A stretch of DNA of 35,739 nt from Pyrinomonadaceae bacterium (GCA_022843305.1 JALHNX010000029.1:1-35739); one strand, 5' to 3'; positions 1-9,814 are shown, counted from the first letter of the stretch. The notes: generated by a model from the letters alone, not told the origin. Translations and numbers: made by a program.

Positions 1-291
1 ATGCCCGCAGGTCGCCGAATTCCAGCCCAAACCGACTTTGTCGCCGACCGCCAAACCTTTCACGCCGTCGCCCGCCGCGACCACTTCGCCGACGACCTCG
101 TGCCCGCCGACAAACGGAAAAACCGTCATTCCCCAATCGTTATTGAGCATCGAGAGATCCGAATGACAAATCCCGCAGTGCGAAACTTTTATTTCAACCT
201 GCTCGCTGCCGAGTTCGCCCGCCTCGAATTCAAACGGCTCGAATTTCCCTTTCGGCTCGTGCGCCGCGTATGCTTTTATTTTTTCACTCAT
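1..291 (-). CDS. Zinc-dependent alcohol dehydrogenase (YahK/AdhC-like), N-terminal part, truncated by window edge
   Basis: Reverse translation gives MSEKIKAYAAHEPKGKFEPFEFEAGELGSEQVEIKVSHCGICHSDLSMLNNDWGMTVFPFVGGHEVVGEV..., with the GHE and CGICHSD zinc-ADH motifs; the plus-strand ORF 1..375 is its antisense. Confidence 0.9.
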   Translation of the reverse strand, partial: MSEKIKAYAAHEPKGKFEPFEFEAGELGSEQVEIKVSHCGICHSDLSMLNNDWGMTVFPFVGGHEVVGEVVAAGDGVKGLAVGDKVGLGWNSATCGH

Positions 292-297
292 AAATTT

Positions 298-951
298 TCA
301 CTTTGTAAAATCGTAGATCAAATCTCCGCTCGTATATTTTTCATTCCCGAAAATATGCGGATAATGTTTGCCTAATTCCTCTAAATACAGATCATACGGC
401 AAATCACTGAAAAACCCGTAATCGTGCAGATAGGTCATAAAGACATTGCCCTGCTCGTCGTACTGCTGAAAGATCGAATCCGCTGTGCCGTCGAATTCTA
501 ACGGCGCGACGCCGAGGTATTTGCACAAACCGGCGTTAAACGCCGGCGTCGTCTTGAGCCAACTGCCGCCGAGAAAAACTTCCGCCGCGCCGTGAAACAC
601 GAGATAATTTTTCTTCAAAGCCTTTTCGAGCTTTTCGGTCGCGATATGATTGCGGACGATGTAAAAACTCAGACGGCTCGGCACGCCGACGGCGCGCGCA
701 CTCGCGGCGAGCAAAACGGCTTTTTCGACGCAGTAACCGCGATTTCGCGTCAATAGATCGCTCGCCTTTAAGCCTTCGCGGCGTAAATCCAGCAGATACG
801 GATTATATTGAAACCCGTCGCGCACCGCGTAATAAAGCGCGACCGCTTTTTCCTTTTCGTTTTTCGCGCCGACCGTATTTTTTTCGGCAAAATCGCGCAC
901 GCTTTTTTGCTCAAAATCCAAAAACTCCGTCGGCTGTAAATATTCCTGCAT
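298..951 (-). CDS. Transglutaminase-like domain protein
   Basis: 217 aa; RNRGYCVEKAVLLAASARAVGVPSRL ... FHGAAEVFLGGSWLKTTPAFN resembles the Cys-His-Asp transglutaminase core. Confidence 0.8.
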   Translation of the reverse strand: MQEYLQPTEFLDFEQKSVRDFAEKNTVGAKNEKEKAVALYYAVRDGFQYNPYLLDLRREGLKASDLLTRNRGYCVEKAVLLAASARAVGVPSRLSFYIVRNHIATEKLEKALKKNYLVFHGAAEVFLGGSWLKTTPAFNAGLCKYLGVAPLEFDGTADSIFQQYDEQGNVFMTYLHDYGFFSDLPYDLYLEELGKHYPHIFGNEKYTSGDLIYDFTK

Positions 952-980
952 AATCTTTCGTTAAACCGGCATTTGGAGAA

Positions 981-1069
981 ATTTTCCCTGCGAAACACAC
1001 GAAATAAACGAAAAAGAAAAAATTATTTTGTTTTATTTTCGTACTTTTCGCGTGTCTCGCAGGCAAAAT
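981..1069. repeat. Imperfect long inverted repeat, CGAAACACACGAA family
   Basis: attttccctgcgaaacacacgaaataaacgaaaa paired with ttttcgtacttttcgcgtgtctcgcaggcaaaat. Confidence 0.8.
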
Positions 1070-1073
1070 GCTT

Positions 1074-1928
1074 TTAAGAATTTGCAGCCAGTTCGGGAAA
1101 ATCCGCGCCTTCCGTGACTTCCGCCCAATCGTCGAAATCCTTTTTCAAAGCATCGAGCCGCAGCCGCGCATTTTTCAAAGCGGCGCGTCCCAAAAGCAGA
1201 TTGAACGGCGGATTTTCCGATTCGACCGCCCCGACAATCGCTTTTGCCGCCCGCACGGGATCGCCCGGCTGATTTCCGCTGTAACCGCGAATCGCCGCCT
1301 GATTCGCGCCGGCGGTTTCCGCGTAATCGGCAATCGTTGACGGCGCTTCGTTTGCCGAACGTCCCGCCCAATCGGTGCGAAATCCCGACGGCTGAACGAC
1401 GATGACTTTTATTCCGAGCGGCGCGACTTCTTTTTGCAGAGCTTCGGAAAAACCGTTGACCGCAAATTTTGTCGCGTTGTAATAGCCGACACCCGGAAAA
1501 CCGACAAAACCGCCGATCGAAGAAATATTAACGATCGTTCCCGAACGCCGTTCGCGCATTTTCGGCAAAACGGCGCGCGTCATTTCTGCCAAACCCCAAA
1601 AATTCGCTTCAAACATCGAACGAACTTCCTGCTCGTCGGATTCTTCGACCGAACCGAAATAACCGAATCCGGCGTTGTTGACCAGAACATCAATCGCGCC
1701 GAAATGCTCTTCGGCTTTGGCGACGGCGTGTGCGACCTGCGCTTTATCGGTTATGTCCAGATTGATCGCCAGCGCGTTTTCCTTATTTATCGCAACCAAA
1801 TCGTCAACTTTGTCCGCATTTCGCGCCGTGACGACCACGCGATAATCATTTTCAAGCAGATGTTTCGCCAATTCGCGTCCGAATCCGGTCGAACAGCCCG
1901 TAATAAACCAAACTTTTTTCTCACTCAT
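1074..1928 (-). CDS. SDR-family oxidoreductase
   Basis: TGCSTGFG, NNAG and YNATK motifs. Confidence 0.93.
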   Translation of the reverse strand: MSEKKVWFITGCSTGFGRELAKHLLENDYRVVVTARNADKVDDLVAINKENALAINLDITDKAQVAHAVAKAEEHFGAIDVLVNNAGFGYFGSVEESDEQEVRSMFEANFWGLAEMTRAVLPKMRERRSGTIVNISSIGGFVGFPGVGYYNATKFAVNGFSEALQKEVAPLGIKVIVVQPSGFRTDWAGRSANEAPSTIADYAETAGANQAAIRGYSGNQPGDPVRAAKAIVGAVESENPPFNLLLGRAALKNARLRLDALKKDFDDWAEVTEGADFPELAANS

Positions 1929-1940
1929 TTTATTCTCCCC

Positions 1941-2849
1941 TTAATCCTTAAAATTTCGATACGAACCGTTTTCAATATCGTCCAAAATCGTCTTGTTGGA
2001 AGTTATTTCCCATTTCAAATCGCGCCGCGCTTTTTCCGCCGAAAGCTGATTGTTGATCGAAAGAAAATCGAACATTTTCCCGAATTGCTCGCGCGCTTTT
2101 TCGGCTGAAATGCTTTTCGCTTTGATATTTAATAAACGCGCAGCGGCTTCGTTCAACGCTTTCATCGAAACGCTTTCCGCCGCAACGTTGTAAAGCCCTT
2201 TCGCCGTGCTTGTTTCGAGTGCCGAAAGATACAAATCCGCCGCGTCTTCGACGTGAACCGCCGAAACTTTGTGTTCGCCCGATTCAACATAATTAGCGGA
2301 ATTTTCCGCCTGTGCCTGTTTAATGATAAACGGCACGAATGAACTTCCCGAACGCCCGTAAACAAACAGCGGCAGACGCAAAACGATGCCGCGAATTCCT
2401 TTTGAAGACAATTGCAAAATATCGCGCTCGGATTCGCCGCGCTCTTTTCGCGGTGAATTTTCCCCGAACGGATAATCTTCGTCCGCTTCGTTCGAGCGCG
2501 TGTCGCCCAAAATCGCCGAACTCGATGTTACGATCAAAGGTTTGTTCGTCTCAGCCAACGCTTCGCCGAAAGTTTTGATAACTTCGCGGTCGAGATTGAC
2601 CGCGTCGTTGTAATCGGAAAAATTATGACTAAACGCCGTATGAATCACGGCATCGGCTTCACGCGCCGCATTTTTCAAAACTTCAAAATCACTCAATTCA
2701 CCGCGAACCGTTTCAATATTTTTCGCATTTAATTTTGCTTCCGAGTCAGAGTTCCGCGCCAAACCGACAATTTTATGTCCTTTTCCTTTTAATTTTTCCG
2801 CGACCACCGAACCGATATAACCGCTTGCACCCGTCAAAAAAATTTTCAT
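1941..2849 (-). CDS. NAD-dependent epimerase/atypical SDR
   Basis: MKIFLTGASGYIGSVVAEKL; GxxGxxG Rossmann motif. Confidence 0.9.
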   Translation of the reverse strand: MKIFLTGASGYIGSVVAEKLKGKGHKIVGLARNSDSEAKLNAKNIETVRGELSDFEVLKNAAREADAVIHTAFSHNFSDYNDAVNLDREVIKTFGEALAETNKPLIVTSSSAILGDTRSNEADEDYPFGENSPRKERGESERDILQLSSKGIRGIVLRLPLFVYGRSGSSFVPFIIKQAQAENSANYVESGEHKVSAVHVEDAADLYLSALETSTAKGLYNVAAESVSMKALNEAAARLLNIKAKSISAEKAREQFGKMFDFLSINNQLSAEKARRDLKWEITSNKTILDDIENGSYRNFKD

Positions 2850-2902
2850 AAATTCGATTTTACAATCGTTTCTTTCGGACTTCTAATCGTAAATTTCGAT
2901 AA

Positions 2903-2936
2903 GCAATTCCGCCAAAAACAGCTTTAGCGGAATTGC
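2903..2936. terminator. Perfect 10-bp stem hairpin, possible terminator
   Basis: GCAATTCCGC ... GCGGAATTGC with 14-nt loop, between minus-strand genes. Confidence 0.55.
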
Positions 2937-2948
2937 GTTAAATCATTA

Positions 2949-3689
2949 TTACCACGGCAATTCTTCGCCGAGATGAATAAATTTGCCGGTGTAGCCGTCC
3001 GCCGGAAGCGTCGCCAAATCAACCGAAGTTTTCGCGCCTTCTTCGAGCGGAATTTCGCCGCTCTTGTTCATATCCGTGACAACCGAACCCGGATGCGCCG
3101 CGTTGACCTTGATCGGCGTGTCCTTCAATTCATACGCCAGATGCACCGCGTAACCGTTAAGCGCGGTTTTCGAAATGTCATAAGCGGGAATTTTGAAATT
3201 GTAGATCGGCGAATTCGGATCGCTGTGTAAATTCAGAGAACCCAACCCGCTCGATAAAAAGACAATTCTGCCCGCGTCCGATTTTTTGAGCAAAGGGATG
3301 AATTCCTGCGTGACGGCGATCGTATTGAAAAAGTTCGTGTCAAAGGTTTTGCGAAAAATATCGAGCGATGTGCGGCTTGCCTGAACCGGCGCATCGTTTT
3401 CAAATTCATCAATCGCAATTCCCGCGTTATTAATCAGAATATCCAGTTTTCCAAAATTTTCTTCGATATATTTCGCCGCCGCCGCGTGCGTTTCCGCATT
3501 GTCAACGTCGAGCAAAATAAACTCGGCATCCAAGCCTTCGTTTTTCAAATTCGATTCGGCTTCTTTTCCTTTTTCCTCGTCGCGCGCGCCGACCAAAACC
3601 TTAATTCCCTGTCCGCCGAGTTGTCTCGCCGTTTCAAACCCGATCCCGCGATTCGCGCCCGTAATTAATGCAATTTTCTTTTCACCCAT
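2949..3689 (-). CDS. SDR-family oxidoreductase
   Basis: TGANRGIG, NNAG and YDISKTALN motifs. Confidence 0.93.
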   Translation of the reverse strand: MGEKKIALITGANRGIGFETARQLGGQGIKVLVGARDEEKGKEAESNLKNEGLDAEFILLDVDNAETHAAAAKYIEENFGKLDILINNAGIAIDEFENDAPVQASRTSLDIFRKTFDTNFFNTIAVTQEFIPLLKKSDAGRIVFLSSGLGSLNLHSDPNSPIYNFKIPAYDISKTALNGYAVHLAYELKDTPIKVNAAHPGSVVTDMNKSGEIPLEEGAKTSVDLATLPADGYTGKFIHLGEELPW

Positions 3690-3717
3690 TTTCTTTTCCC
3701 TCCAATTTTTTTCCGAC

Positions 3718-3918
3718 TCACTTGTCAGTTACCATCACAAACGGCGAAGCGATAAAAGTCAAAAGCCCCAGACTTTCACCGATGCCCGCCGTAAATAATC
3801 CGAAATATAAACCTGCAATCATCATTAAAACCCCGATTATCAATCTGAATTTTTCGACAAATGTCTGCACATTCGTATATCTTTCCATTTCAGCCGTGTA
3901 GTTCATCTTATTTTCCAT
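3718..3918 (-). CDS. Small hypothetical membrane protein
   Basis: 66 aa with two hydrophobic segments; follows the ArsR gene on the same strand. Confidence 0.6.
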   Translation of the reverse strand: MENKMNYTAEMERYTNVQTFVEKFRLIIGVLMMIAGLYFGLFTAGIGESLGLLTFIASPFVMVTDK

Positions 3919-3937
3919 TCCTCGTTTTTAAAAATGC

Positions 3938-3973
3938 TTTTGCATATATACAAGCATCTATATACAATGCAAA
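3938..3973. promoter_or_regulatory. Candidate ArsR operator dyad
   Basis: TTTTGCATATATACAAGCATCTATATACAATGCAAAA, inverted symmetry around TATATA-N8-TATATA. Confidence 0.4.
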
Positions 3974-3978
3974 AATTT

Positions 3979-4269
3979 TTACTTTCCTTCCAATTTCAGA
4001 CGATTTTTCAATTCGGAAATATAATCGTTGATTGTTTCATAATTTACCGCAAAAAACTTGAATTGCCCTTCGCAGTGCGGCGTGATCAGATCGGCTTCGG
4101 TCAGCTCCTTTAAATGATGCGACACGGTCGCCTGCGCGACCGAAACCGTTTCGCAAATATTTCCCGAGCAAATCTTTCCCGCATTGCTTGCCGCGATGGT
4201 CTGCAAAATACCGAATCTTCGCGGGTCAGCCAATGCTTTTGCTGCTTTTTGAAATCGTCTTTCGTCCAT
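3979..4269 (-). CDS. ArsR-family winged-helix transcriptional regulator
   Basis: MDERRFQKAAKALADPRRFGIL ... VAQATVSHHLKELTEADLI; ORF track start extended into the promoter region. Confidence 0.88.
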   Translation of the reverse strand: MDERRFQKAAKALADPRRFGILQTIAASNAGKICSGNICETVSVAQATVSHHLKELTEADLITPHCEGQFKFFAVNYETINDYISELKNRLKLEGK

Positions 4270-4287
4270 AATAACCTCGACAGTTAG

Positions 4288-4311
4288 ATATATTGACATC
4301 CGTCTATATAT
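4288..4311. promoter_or_regulatory. Candidate ArsR autoregulatory operator overlapping promoter
   Basis: ATATATTGACATCCGTCTATATAT: ATATAT-N-GAC-N4-GTC-N-ATATAT dyad; minus-strand TTGACA box overlaps. Confidence 0.45.
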
Positions 4312-4326
4312 TTGTCAAGCCCGAAT

Positions 4327-5112
4327 TCAAATATTTTTTGAATTCAAAACCGCCGCCCGAATTTTTCTTAAACTATGCAGCCAGCGGTCGCGGTTTTCCG
4401 CTTTTTTAACGATGTATTCGGCAACTTCCGGGTGCGGCAGAATCAGAAAAGTTTCTTTCTCCAACGCTTTTATCACGGCATCTGCGCATTCTTCAGCCGA
4501 AATCGCATCAACCGTCAAAAAGCCGTTCGGATTGTTTTCTCCGCCCATAATCAAATCCGTTTTCACGCCCTGCGGACAAAGGCACGAAACGTAAATTCCC
4601 TTTTCGGCAAATTCGATCGCCAGATTTTCCGCCAGCGCAACCGCCGCGTGTTTCGTCGCGGCATACGGCGCGGCAAGCGGATGCGTCAGTAGTCCCGCCG
4701 CCGAAGCCGTAATCAAAAACGCGCCCGCGCCGCGTTCGATCATCGAAGGAAACGCCGCCCGCGCCAGATAAACGTGCGACAGAACATTGATTTCGTAAAT
4801 CTTCTGCCAGACTTCGTTTTCGACTTCCAGAGAACCCTGCGCACCGCCGATTCCGGCATTTGAAGCGATAAAATCAATCCGTCCGCTTTCGTTCAAAATT
4901 TCCGCAATAATCAATTTACAATTCGCTTCGTCCGAAACATCGAGTCTGAAAGCCTTTCCGCTAATAGAAACAGCAACCCGTTCGGCATTTTCAAAATCAA
5001 TGTCGGCAACATAAATTTTCGCCGCGCCGTCCGCGTGAAACCTTTCGCACAAAGCCCTGCCGATGCCGTTCGCGCCGCCGGTTACGAGAATTATCTTGTC
5101 TTTTACATTCAT
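4327..5112 (-). CDS. SDR-family oxidoreductase
   Basis: TGGANGIG and YAATKHA motifs. Confidence 0.93.
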   Translation of the reverse strand: MNVKDKIILVTGGANGIGRALCERFHADGAAKIYVADIDFENAERVAVSISGKAFRLDVSDEANCKLIIAEILNESGRIDFIASNAGIGGAQGSLEVENEVWQKIYEINVLSHVYLARAAFPSMIERGAGAFLITASAAGLLTHPLAAPYAATKHAAVALAENLAIEFAEKGIYVSCLCPQGVKTDLIMGGENNPNGFLTVDAISAEECADAVIKALEKETFLILPHPEVAEYIVKKAENRDRWLHSLRKIRAAVLNSKNI

Positions 5113-5129
5113 AATTTAGCTTTGTCTCA

Positions 5130-5603
5130 TTAAATTTGGTCTGTGTGAACATACTCAATTTTGGTTTCGCCGAAACGTAAATTTACATTTTGCTTCATTT
5201 TCTTTTTTATATAATTTCCCAAACCAAATAATTTCCGATGGCGGTCATAGACTAATAACCATGTCATTCTTTTTTCAAAAATCACGAAATCAACAAGATT
5301 ATTCTGCTCCAAAAATCTCAATATTTGGCTTTTTTCAAATTTATAGAAGTTTATATTTTCTTTAAGTAGCGGAATAACATAATATTCATTTTCAGGAAGA
5401 AAATTACATATTTCGCTTAAAATATCAGGCTCAATATTGAAGCTTATTGATTGATAATCTTTAAAAGAAAAGCCAAAATGCCCATGTTTCGAGAAAGATT
5501 CTTCAGAAGTTAAAAACAAAAAGTTTAAGTATAAATCTAAATCAAAAAAGGTATTCAGCTTTTTTCTAATTTTTGCGATTTCAATTTCATCTTCAATAAT
5601 CAT
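5130..5603 (-). CDS. Hypothetical protein, AT-rich gene
   Basis: 157-aa ORF, no family recognised; locally AT-rich. Confidence 0.6.
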   Translation of the reverse strand: MIIEDEIEIAKIRKKLNTFFDLDLYLNFLFLTSEESFSKHGHFGFSFKDYQSISFNIEPDILSEICNFLPENEYYVIPLLKENINFYKFEKSQILRFLEQNNLVDFVIFEKRMTWLLVYDRHRKLFGLGNYIKKKMKQNVNLRFGETKIEYVHTDQI

Positions 5604-5653
5604 TTCGATTTCGCTAATAATTTTTTGAAATTATTTGTTTTGTTTAATCGTGG

Positions 5654-6613
5654 TTAATTTCCTACTGTCAAAACAACTTTTCCGGTCGTTTTGCGGTTTT
5701 CAATCGCTTCGTGCGCTTCTTTTGCTTGTTCGAGAGGAAACTCAGTAACCTGAATTTTCAAACGTCCCGCGCTTAAGTTTTCGAGCAATTCTTTGGTAAA
5801 AGCGATTCGATTTTGAACAGATTCGTTCATCAGCCAATAGCCGCGAATCGTGTGATTTTTTGCCATCAAACTTAAGACGGAAACTTTGAAATCTTCGCCG
5901 CTTGCCGCGCCGTAAATCCACATCGTGCCGTGTTTGGCGAGAACTTTGAGGTTTTGCGCGACGATTGCGCCGCCGACCATTTCGATGATCCAATCCGCGC
6001 CTTTACCGTCGGTCGCTTTCAAAACTTCGTCCGTCCAATCCGACTCGCTGTAATTTATCGCAAAATCCGCGCCGAGATCGGCAACCAATTGCAATTTTTG
6101 CTCGCTCGAAGCCGTTCCGATAACTTTTAAGCCTTTATGTTTCGCCAACTGCACGAGCAAAGTTCCGACACCGCCCGCCGCCGCGTGAATCAGAATTGTT
6201 TGTCCCGCTTTTGTTTCATTCAAAAGTCCGAGCGCGGTCAAACCCTGCACGAGCAAAGCGGTCGCTTCGCCAAAACCCAGTTCGTCTGGAATTGGCATCG
6301 TCAAAGCGGCTTTGGCGGTCGCAAATTCGGCATAACCGCCGCTCGAAGTCGTCGCCAGAACGCGCTGTCCGACTTTCAAATTCGTGACGTTTTCGCCCAA
6401 ACTTTCAACCGTTCCCGCCGCTTCGTAGCCGAGCGTAAACGGCAGATCGGGTTTTGTCAGATAATTTCCGGCACGCATCATCGTATCGGCGTAATTAATG
6501 CCCGCCGCCGCAACTTTTATCAAAACTTCATCCGCGCTTGGAGTCGGTTTTTCAATTTCTTCGAGCGACAATTTATCCGCTCCGCCAAGTTCATTTACTC
6601 TGATTGCTTTCAT
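5654..6613 (-). CDS. Quinone oxidoreductase / zinc-binding dehydrogenase family (MDR)
   Basis: MKAIRVNELGGADKLSLEEI ... HAAAGGVGTLLVQLAKHKGLKVIGTASS. Confidence 0.92.
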   Translation of the reverse strand: MKAIRVNELGGADKLSLEEIEKPTPSADEVLIKVAAAGINYADTMMRAGNYLTKPDLPFTLGYEAAGTVESLGENVTNLKVGQRVLATTSSGGYAEFATAKAALTMPIPDELGFGEATALLVQGLTALGLLNETKAGQTILIHAAAGGVGTLLVQLAKHKGLKVIGTASSEQKLQLVADLGADFAINYSESDWTDEVLKATDGKGADWIIEMVGGAIVAQNLKVLAKHGTMWIYGAASGEDFKVSVLSLMAKNHTIRGYWLMNESVQNRIAFTKELLENLSAGRLKIQVTEFPLEQAKEAHEAIENRKTTGKVVLTVGN

Positions 6614-6627
6614 AATTTTTCTGTTTC

Positions 6628-6737
6628 TTGCCGCGGATTTCGCGGATTTCGCAGATTAAATCTCAGATATAAATCTGATTTCAAGTTATTTCATCTCAAG
6701 AAAAAATCTGCGTTTATCCGCGTCCATCTGCGGTTAA
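6628..6737. repeat. Inverted repeat, CCGCGGATTT / CCGCAGATGGACGCGGATAAACGCAGAT family
   Basis: Left arm ccgcggatttcgcggatttcgcagatt; right arm is its degenerate reverse complement and overlaps the 3' end of the LLM gene. Confidence 0.75.
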
Positions 6738-7778
6738 TTTCTTCTGATTTTCATTAAAGAGTTCGGCAATGATTTCATACGAACGGAGACGTTTTTGATG
6801 GTCGTAAATCATCGCGTTGACCATTATTTCATCGGCGTTTGTTTGTTCTAAAAATTCTTCCAATTTTCGCTTGACGGTTTCCTTGCTTCCGACAATCGAA
6901 CCGCCGGTGCGCGAAGCAACCAACGCTTTTTCCTGTGCGTTCCAGATCACGTCCATATTTTCAACCGGCGGCGGAATTTTGCCCGGTTTTTGACGGATTA
7001 AATTCAAAAATGATTGCGTTTGCGAAGTCGCCAAAAATTCGGCTTCTTCGTCGGTTTCCGCCGCGACGATGTTCAAAGCGACCATCGCATAAGGTTTCGG
7101 TAAATCGTCCGAAGGCTGAAATGTTTGACGATAAAGTTTGAGCGCGGGCAAAGTGTATTCGGGCGAAAAATGCGCCGCAAACGCGAACGGCAAACCCAAA
7201 ACTCCCGCCAGATGCGCCGAAAAACCGCTCGAACTCAAGAGCCAGATCGGAACATTCAGCCCCGCACCCGGAACTGCCTGCACTTTTTGATTTTCAACCA
7301 CATCTTTAAAGAAAAACCGTAATTCTTCAAGCTGTTCGGGAAATTCTTCGCCGTCATTCGTGAGCGTTCGGCGCAACGCAAGCGTCGCCGGACGATCAGT
7401 TCCGGGCGCACGTCCCAAACCTAAATCAATTCTTCCCGGAAACAAACTTTCGAGCGTTCCGAATTGCTCGGCAATGACAATCGGCGAGTGATTTGAAAGC
7501 ATAATTCCGCCCGAACCGACGCGGATTTTCGTCGTGCCGCCCGCGACATAACCGATCACGACCGAAGTCGCCGCGCTCGCAATTCCGGGCATATTATGAT
7601 GCTCGGCAAGCCAAAATCTTTTATAACCCAGCTTTTCAGCCGTCTGCGCCAAGCTCAAAGAATGACGCAACGCGTCCGATACGGTTTCGCCTTCAAAAAC
7701 CGGCGATAAATCCAAAACCGAAACCGGAATTTTTGTAATACTACTGCTCATAACTTCCCTTTGTTCAAATTCACCCAA
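6714..7778 (-). CDS. LLM class flavin-dependent oxidoreductase (luciferase-like)
   Basis: [13 protein letters not shown] ... [42 protein letters not shown]. Confidence 0.93.
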   Translation of the reverse strand: MGEFEQREVMSSSITKIPVSVLDLSPVFEGETVSDALRHSLSLAQTAEKLGYKRFWLAEHHNMPGIASAATSVVIGYVAGGTTKIRVGSGGIMLSNHSPIVIAEQFGTLESLFPGRIDLGLGRAPGTDRPATLALRRTLTNDGEEFPEQLEELRFFFKDVVENQKVQAVPGAGLNVPIWLLSSSGFSAHLAGVLGLPFAFAAHFSPEYTLPALKLYRQTFQPSDDLPKPYAMVALNIVAAETDEEAEFLATSQTQSFLNLIRQKPGKIPPPVENMDVIWNAQEKALVASRTGGSIVGSKETVKRKLEEFLEQTNADEIMVNAMIYDHQKRLRSYEIIAELFNENQKKLTADGRG

Positions 7779-7812
7779 TCAACATTTTTTTCAGAGCAAA
7801 TCCAAAATCCAA

Positions 7813-8709
7813 CTATGTCATTCCAACCCAGCTTTCGTCCGCGACTTCGCGCCAACGTTCGCGGATCGCTTCAAATTCTTCGTCCGAAAGATTTCCTTCC
7901 GAGACGTAGCGGGCATTTTCTTCCCAACGTCGCGGGCGCGTCGTGCCGACAATCATCGTATCAATGCCCGGAATCGAAAGCGTAAAACGCAAGGCGGTTG
8001 CCGTCGCTTCCGCCAGCGATTTGTCCAAAAATCCGAATCTTAACTTTTGAATTCTTTCCCAATATTCGTGATGATAAGAATCCGGCGGTTTTTCCGTGTG
8101 CCGCCAGACGGCGTTGGCAATCGGGCGTTTAGCGACAATTCCCAGACCTTTTTCGACCGCGAGCGGAATATTTCCGTCAATCGGCAACTGATCGGCGATT
8201 GAAACCGAAGTTTGCAAAGAATCGAAAATGTTCATTTCAATCGCGTATTTCGCGTCGTCGTTGTCGCCCGAATAACCGATAAATCGCGTGTAGCCTTTTT
8301 CCTGCGCCCGCTGCAATCCTTCGATGCAACCGCCCTGGCGCAAAATTTCGGCTGAACAGCTGTGAAGCTGGGCAATGTCGAGATAATCGGTTTTTAAGTT
8401 TCGCAGACTGTTTTCGATGGTTTCCAAAATTCCTTTTTTCGACCAATCTTCGCGCGTAAAAGCGTCGAGCGCACCGCATTTTGTCAGCAAATAAAACTCT
8501 TTTCGCCTTTTGCCGACCGCTTTGCCGATCAGTTCTTCCGAGGTTTTATAAGCCGCCGCCGTGTCAATTACGTTCAGACCGGCATCGAGCGCGGAGTTTA
8601 ATAATTCTCCGACCGTTTCGGTCGTTTCATTGCTCCAGCCGATTTCCGCGCCGCCAAAACCAAGCACGGAAAATTCCATATCCGTTCTGCCGAATTTTCT
8701 GGTTTCCAT
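7813..8709 (-). CDS. Aldo/keto reductase
   Basis: METRKFGRTDMEFSVLGFGGAEIG ... DTAAAYKTSEELIGKAV; start placed at METRKF. Confidence 0.92.
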   Translation of the reverse strand: METRKFGRTDMEFSVLGFGGAEIGWSNETTETVGELLNSALDAGLNVIDTAAAYKTSEELIGKAVGKRRKEFYLLTKCGALDAFTREDWSKKGILETIENSLRNLKTDYLDIAQLHSCSAEILRQGGCIEGLQRAQEKGYTRFIGYSGDNDDAKYAIEMNIFDSLQTSVSIADQLPIDGNIPLAVEKGLGIVAKRPIANAVWRHTEKPPDSYHHEYWERIQKLRFGFLDKSLAEATATALRFTLSIPGIDTMIVGTTRPRRWEENARYVSEGNLSDEEFEAIRERWREVADESWVGMT

Positions 8710-8716
8710 AATTTTT

Positions 8717-8818
8717 ATTTGCCCACGAAACACACGAAAGAAACGAAAATAAAACAAAAATTTCAAGATGATTTCTAAAAATTTCTTTTCGTATGTTTCG
8801 TGTGTTTCGTGGGCAAAA
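8717..8818. repeat. Long inverted repeat filling the AKR/GPx spacer
   Basis: GCCCACGAAACACACGAAAGAAACGAAAA vs reverse-complement arm GCCCACGAAACACACGAAACATACGAAAA, 27/29 matches. Confidence 0.9.
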
Positions 8819-8820
8819 TC

Positions 8821-9369
8821 CTACTTCTCTAATTCTTCTTCGACTTTTGTAATCAATCTTTCGTCTTCCGCCGTTACATCGGGCGCGAAACGCGCGGCGA
8901 TCTCACCGTTTTTGCCGATCAAAAACTTCTCGAAATTCCACAAAACCTCATTCGGCTTTGAGCGCGTCGAGCCGAAGCCTTTCAATTTTTCTTCAAAACC
9001 GCCGTCGTTGACATCCGTTTCCGGTTTGGTTTCGGTCAGATAATGATAAAGCTGATGCTGGTCTTCGCCCTTGACCGAGATTTTCGAGAAAAGCGGAAAT
9101 TGGACGTTATAATTCGTGCCGCAAAAATCCTTGATCTCTTCTTCCGTGCCGGGTTCCTGTCCCATAAAATTGTTCGCGGGAAAGCCCAGAATTTCAAAAC
9201 CCTTATCGCGGTAATTCTCATAAAGATTTTCCAAACCTTCGTATTGCGGAGTCAAACCGCATTTCGACGCGACATTGACGACAAGCAAAACCTTGTCCTT
9301 ATATTCGCCCAAATTCGTTTCCTGCCCGTCAATCGTTTTGACGGGAATTTCGTAAAATTCGTCTGCCAT
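8821..9369 (-). CDS. Glutathione peroxidase family protein (Cys type)
   Basis: VNVASKCGLTPQYEGLENLYENYRDKGFEILGFPANNFMGQEPG. Confidence 0.94.
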   Translation of the reverse strand: MADEFYEIPVKTIDGQETNLGEYKDKVLLVVNVASKCGLTPQYEGLENLYENYRDKGFEILGFPANNFMGQEPGTEEEIKDFCGTNYNVQFPLFSKISVKGEDQHQLYHYLTETKPETDVNDGGFEEKLKGFGSTRSKPNEVLWNFEKFLIGKNGEIAARFAPDVTAEDERLITKVEEELEK

Positions 9370-9385
9370 AAATTTCTCCCTAAAA

Positions 9386-9814
9386 TTAATATTGAATATT
9401 TCTTTTTCTGACGTTTTCGATTGAACTTTCAATCAATTCCGTTAAAACATTTTCGTCCACATCGCTCAAACGCTTGATGTAAAGACACGATTTGCCGGTT
9501 TTGTGCTTGCCCAATTTCGCCATCAATTCGTCGTATTTCGTGAATCCGCTCATAATGTAAAGCGTCAGATTCTGTTTGCGCGGCGAAAATCCGATCTCCA
9601 TCCATTCGTAATCGCCGCTTGTTGAATTTTTATATTTGTATGTGCCGAACCCGACAATGCCCGCGCCCCACATTTTTGGCTCGGCAGCGGTCGCTTTCTG
9701 CATCATTCCGGCAATTTTTTTGCAGTCTTCGCGCACGGTTTCATCGGCAATTCCGTCCAAAAACTCCTCGACGCTCGCTTCCGTTTTCTTCGTTTTCAGT
9801 TCATATTTTCCCAT
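9386..9814 (-). CDS. DUF1801-type protein
   Basis: MGKYELKTKKTEASVEEFLDGIADETVREDCKKIAGMM ... MWGAGIVGFGTYKYK; internal start chosen over the ORF-track start. Confidence 0.82.
   Translation of the reverse strand: MGKYELKTKKTEASVEEFLDGIADETVREDCKKIAGMMQKATAAEPKMWGAGIVGFGTYKYKNSTSGDYEWMEIGFSPRKQNLTLYIMSGFTKYDELMAKLGKHKTGKSCLYIKRLSDVDENVLTELIESSIENVRKRNIQY

Noticed and set aside
1-375. 124-aa plus-strand ORF at window start
   Set aside because: Antisense of the zinc alcohol dehydrogenase read on the minus strand.
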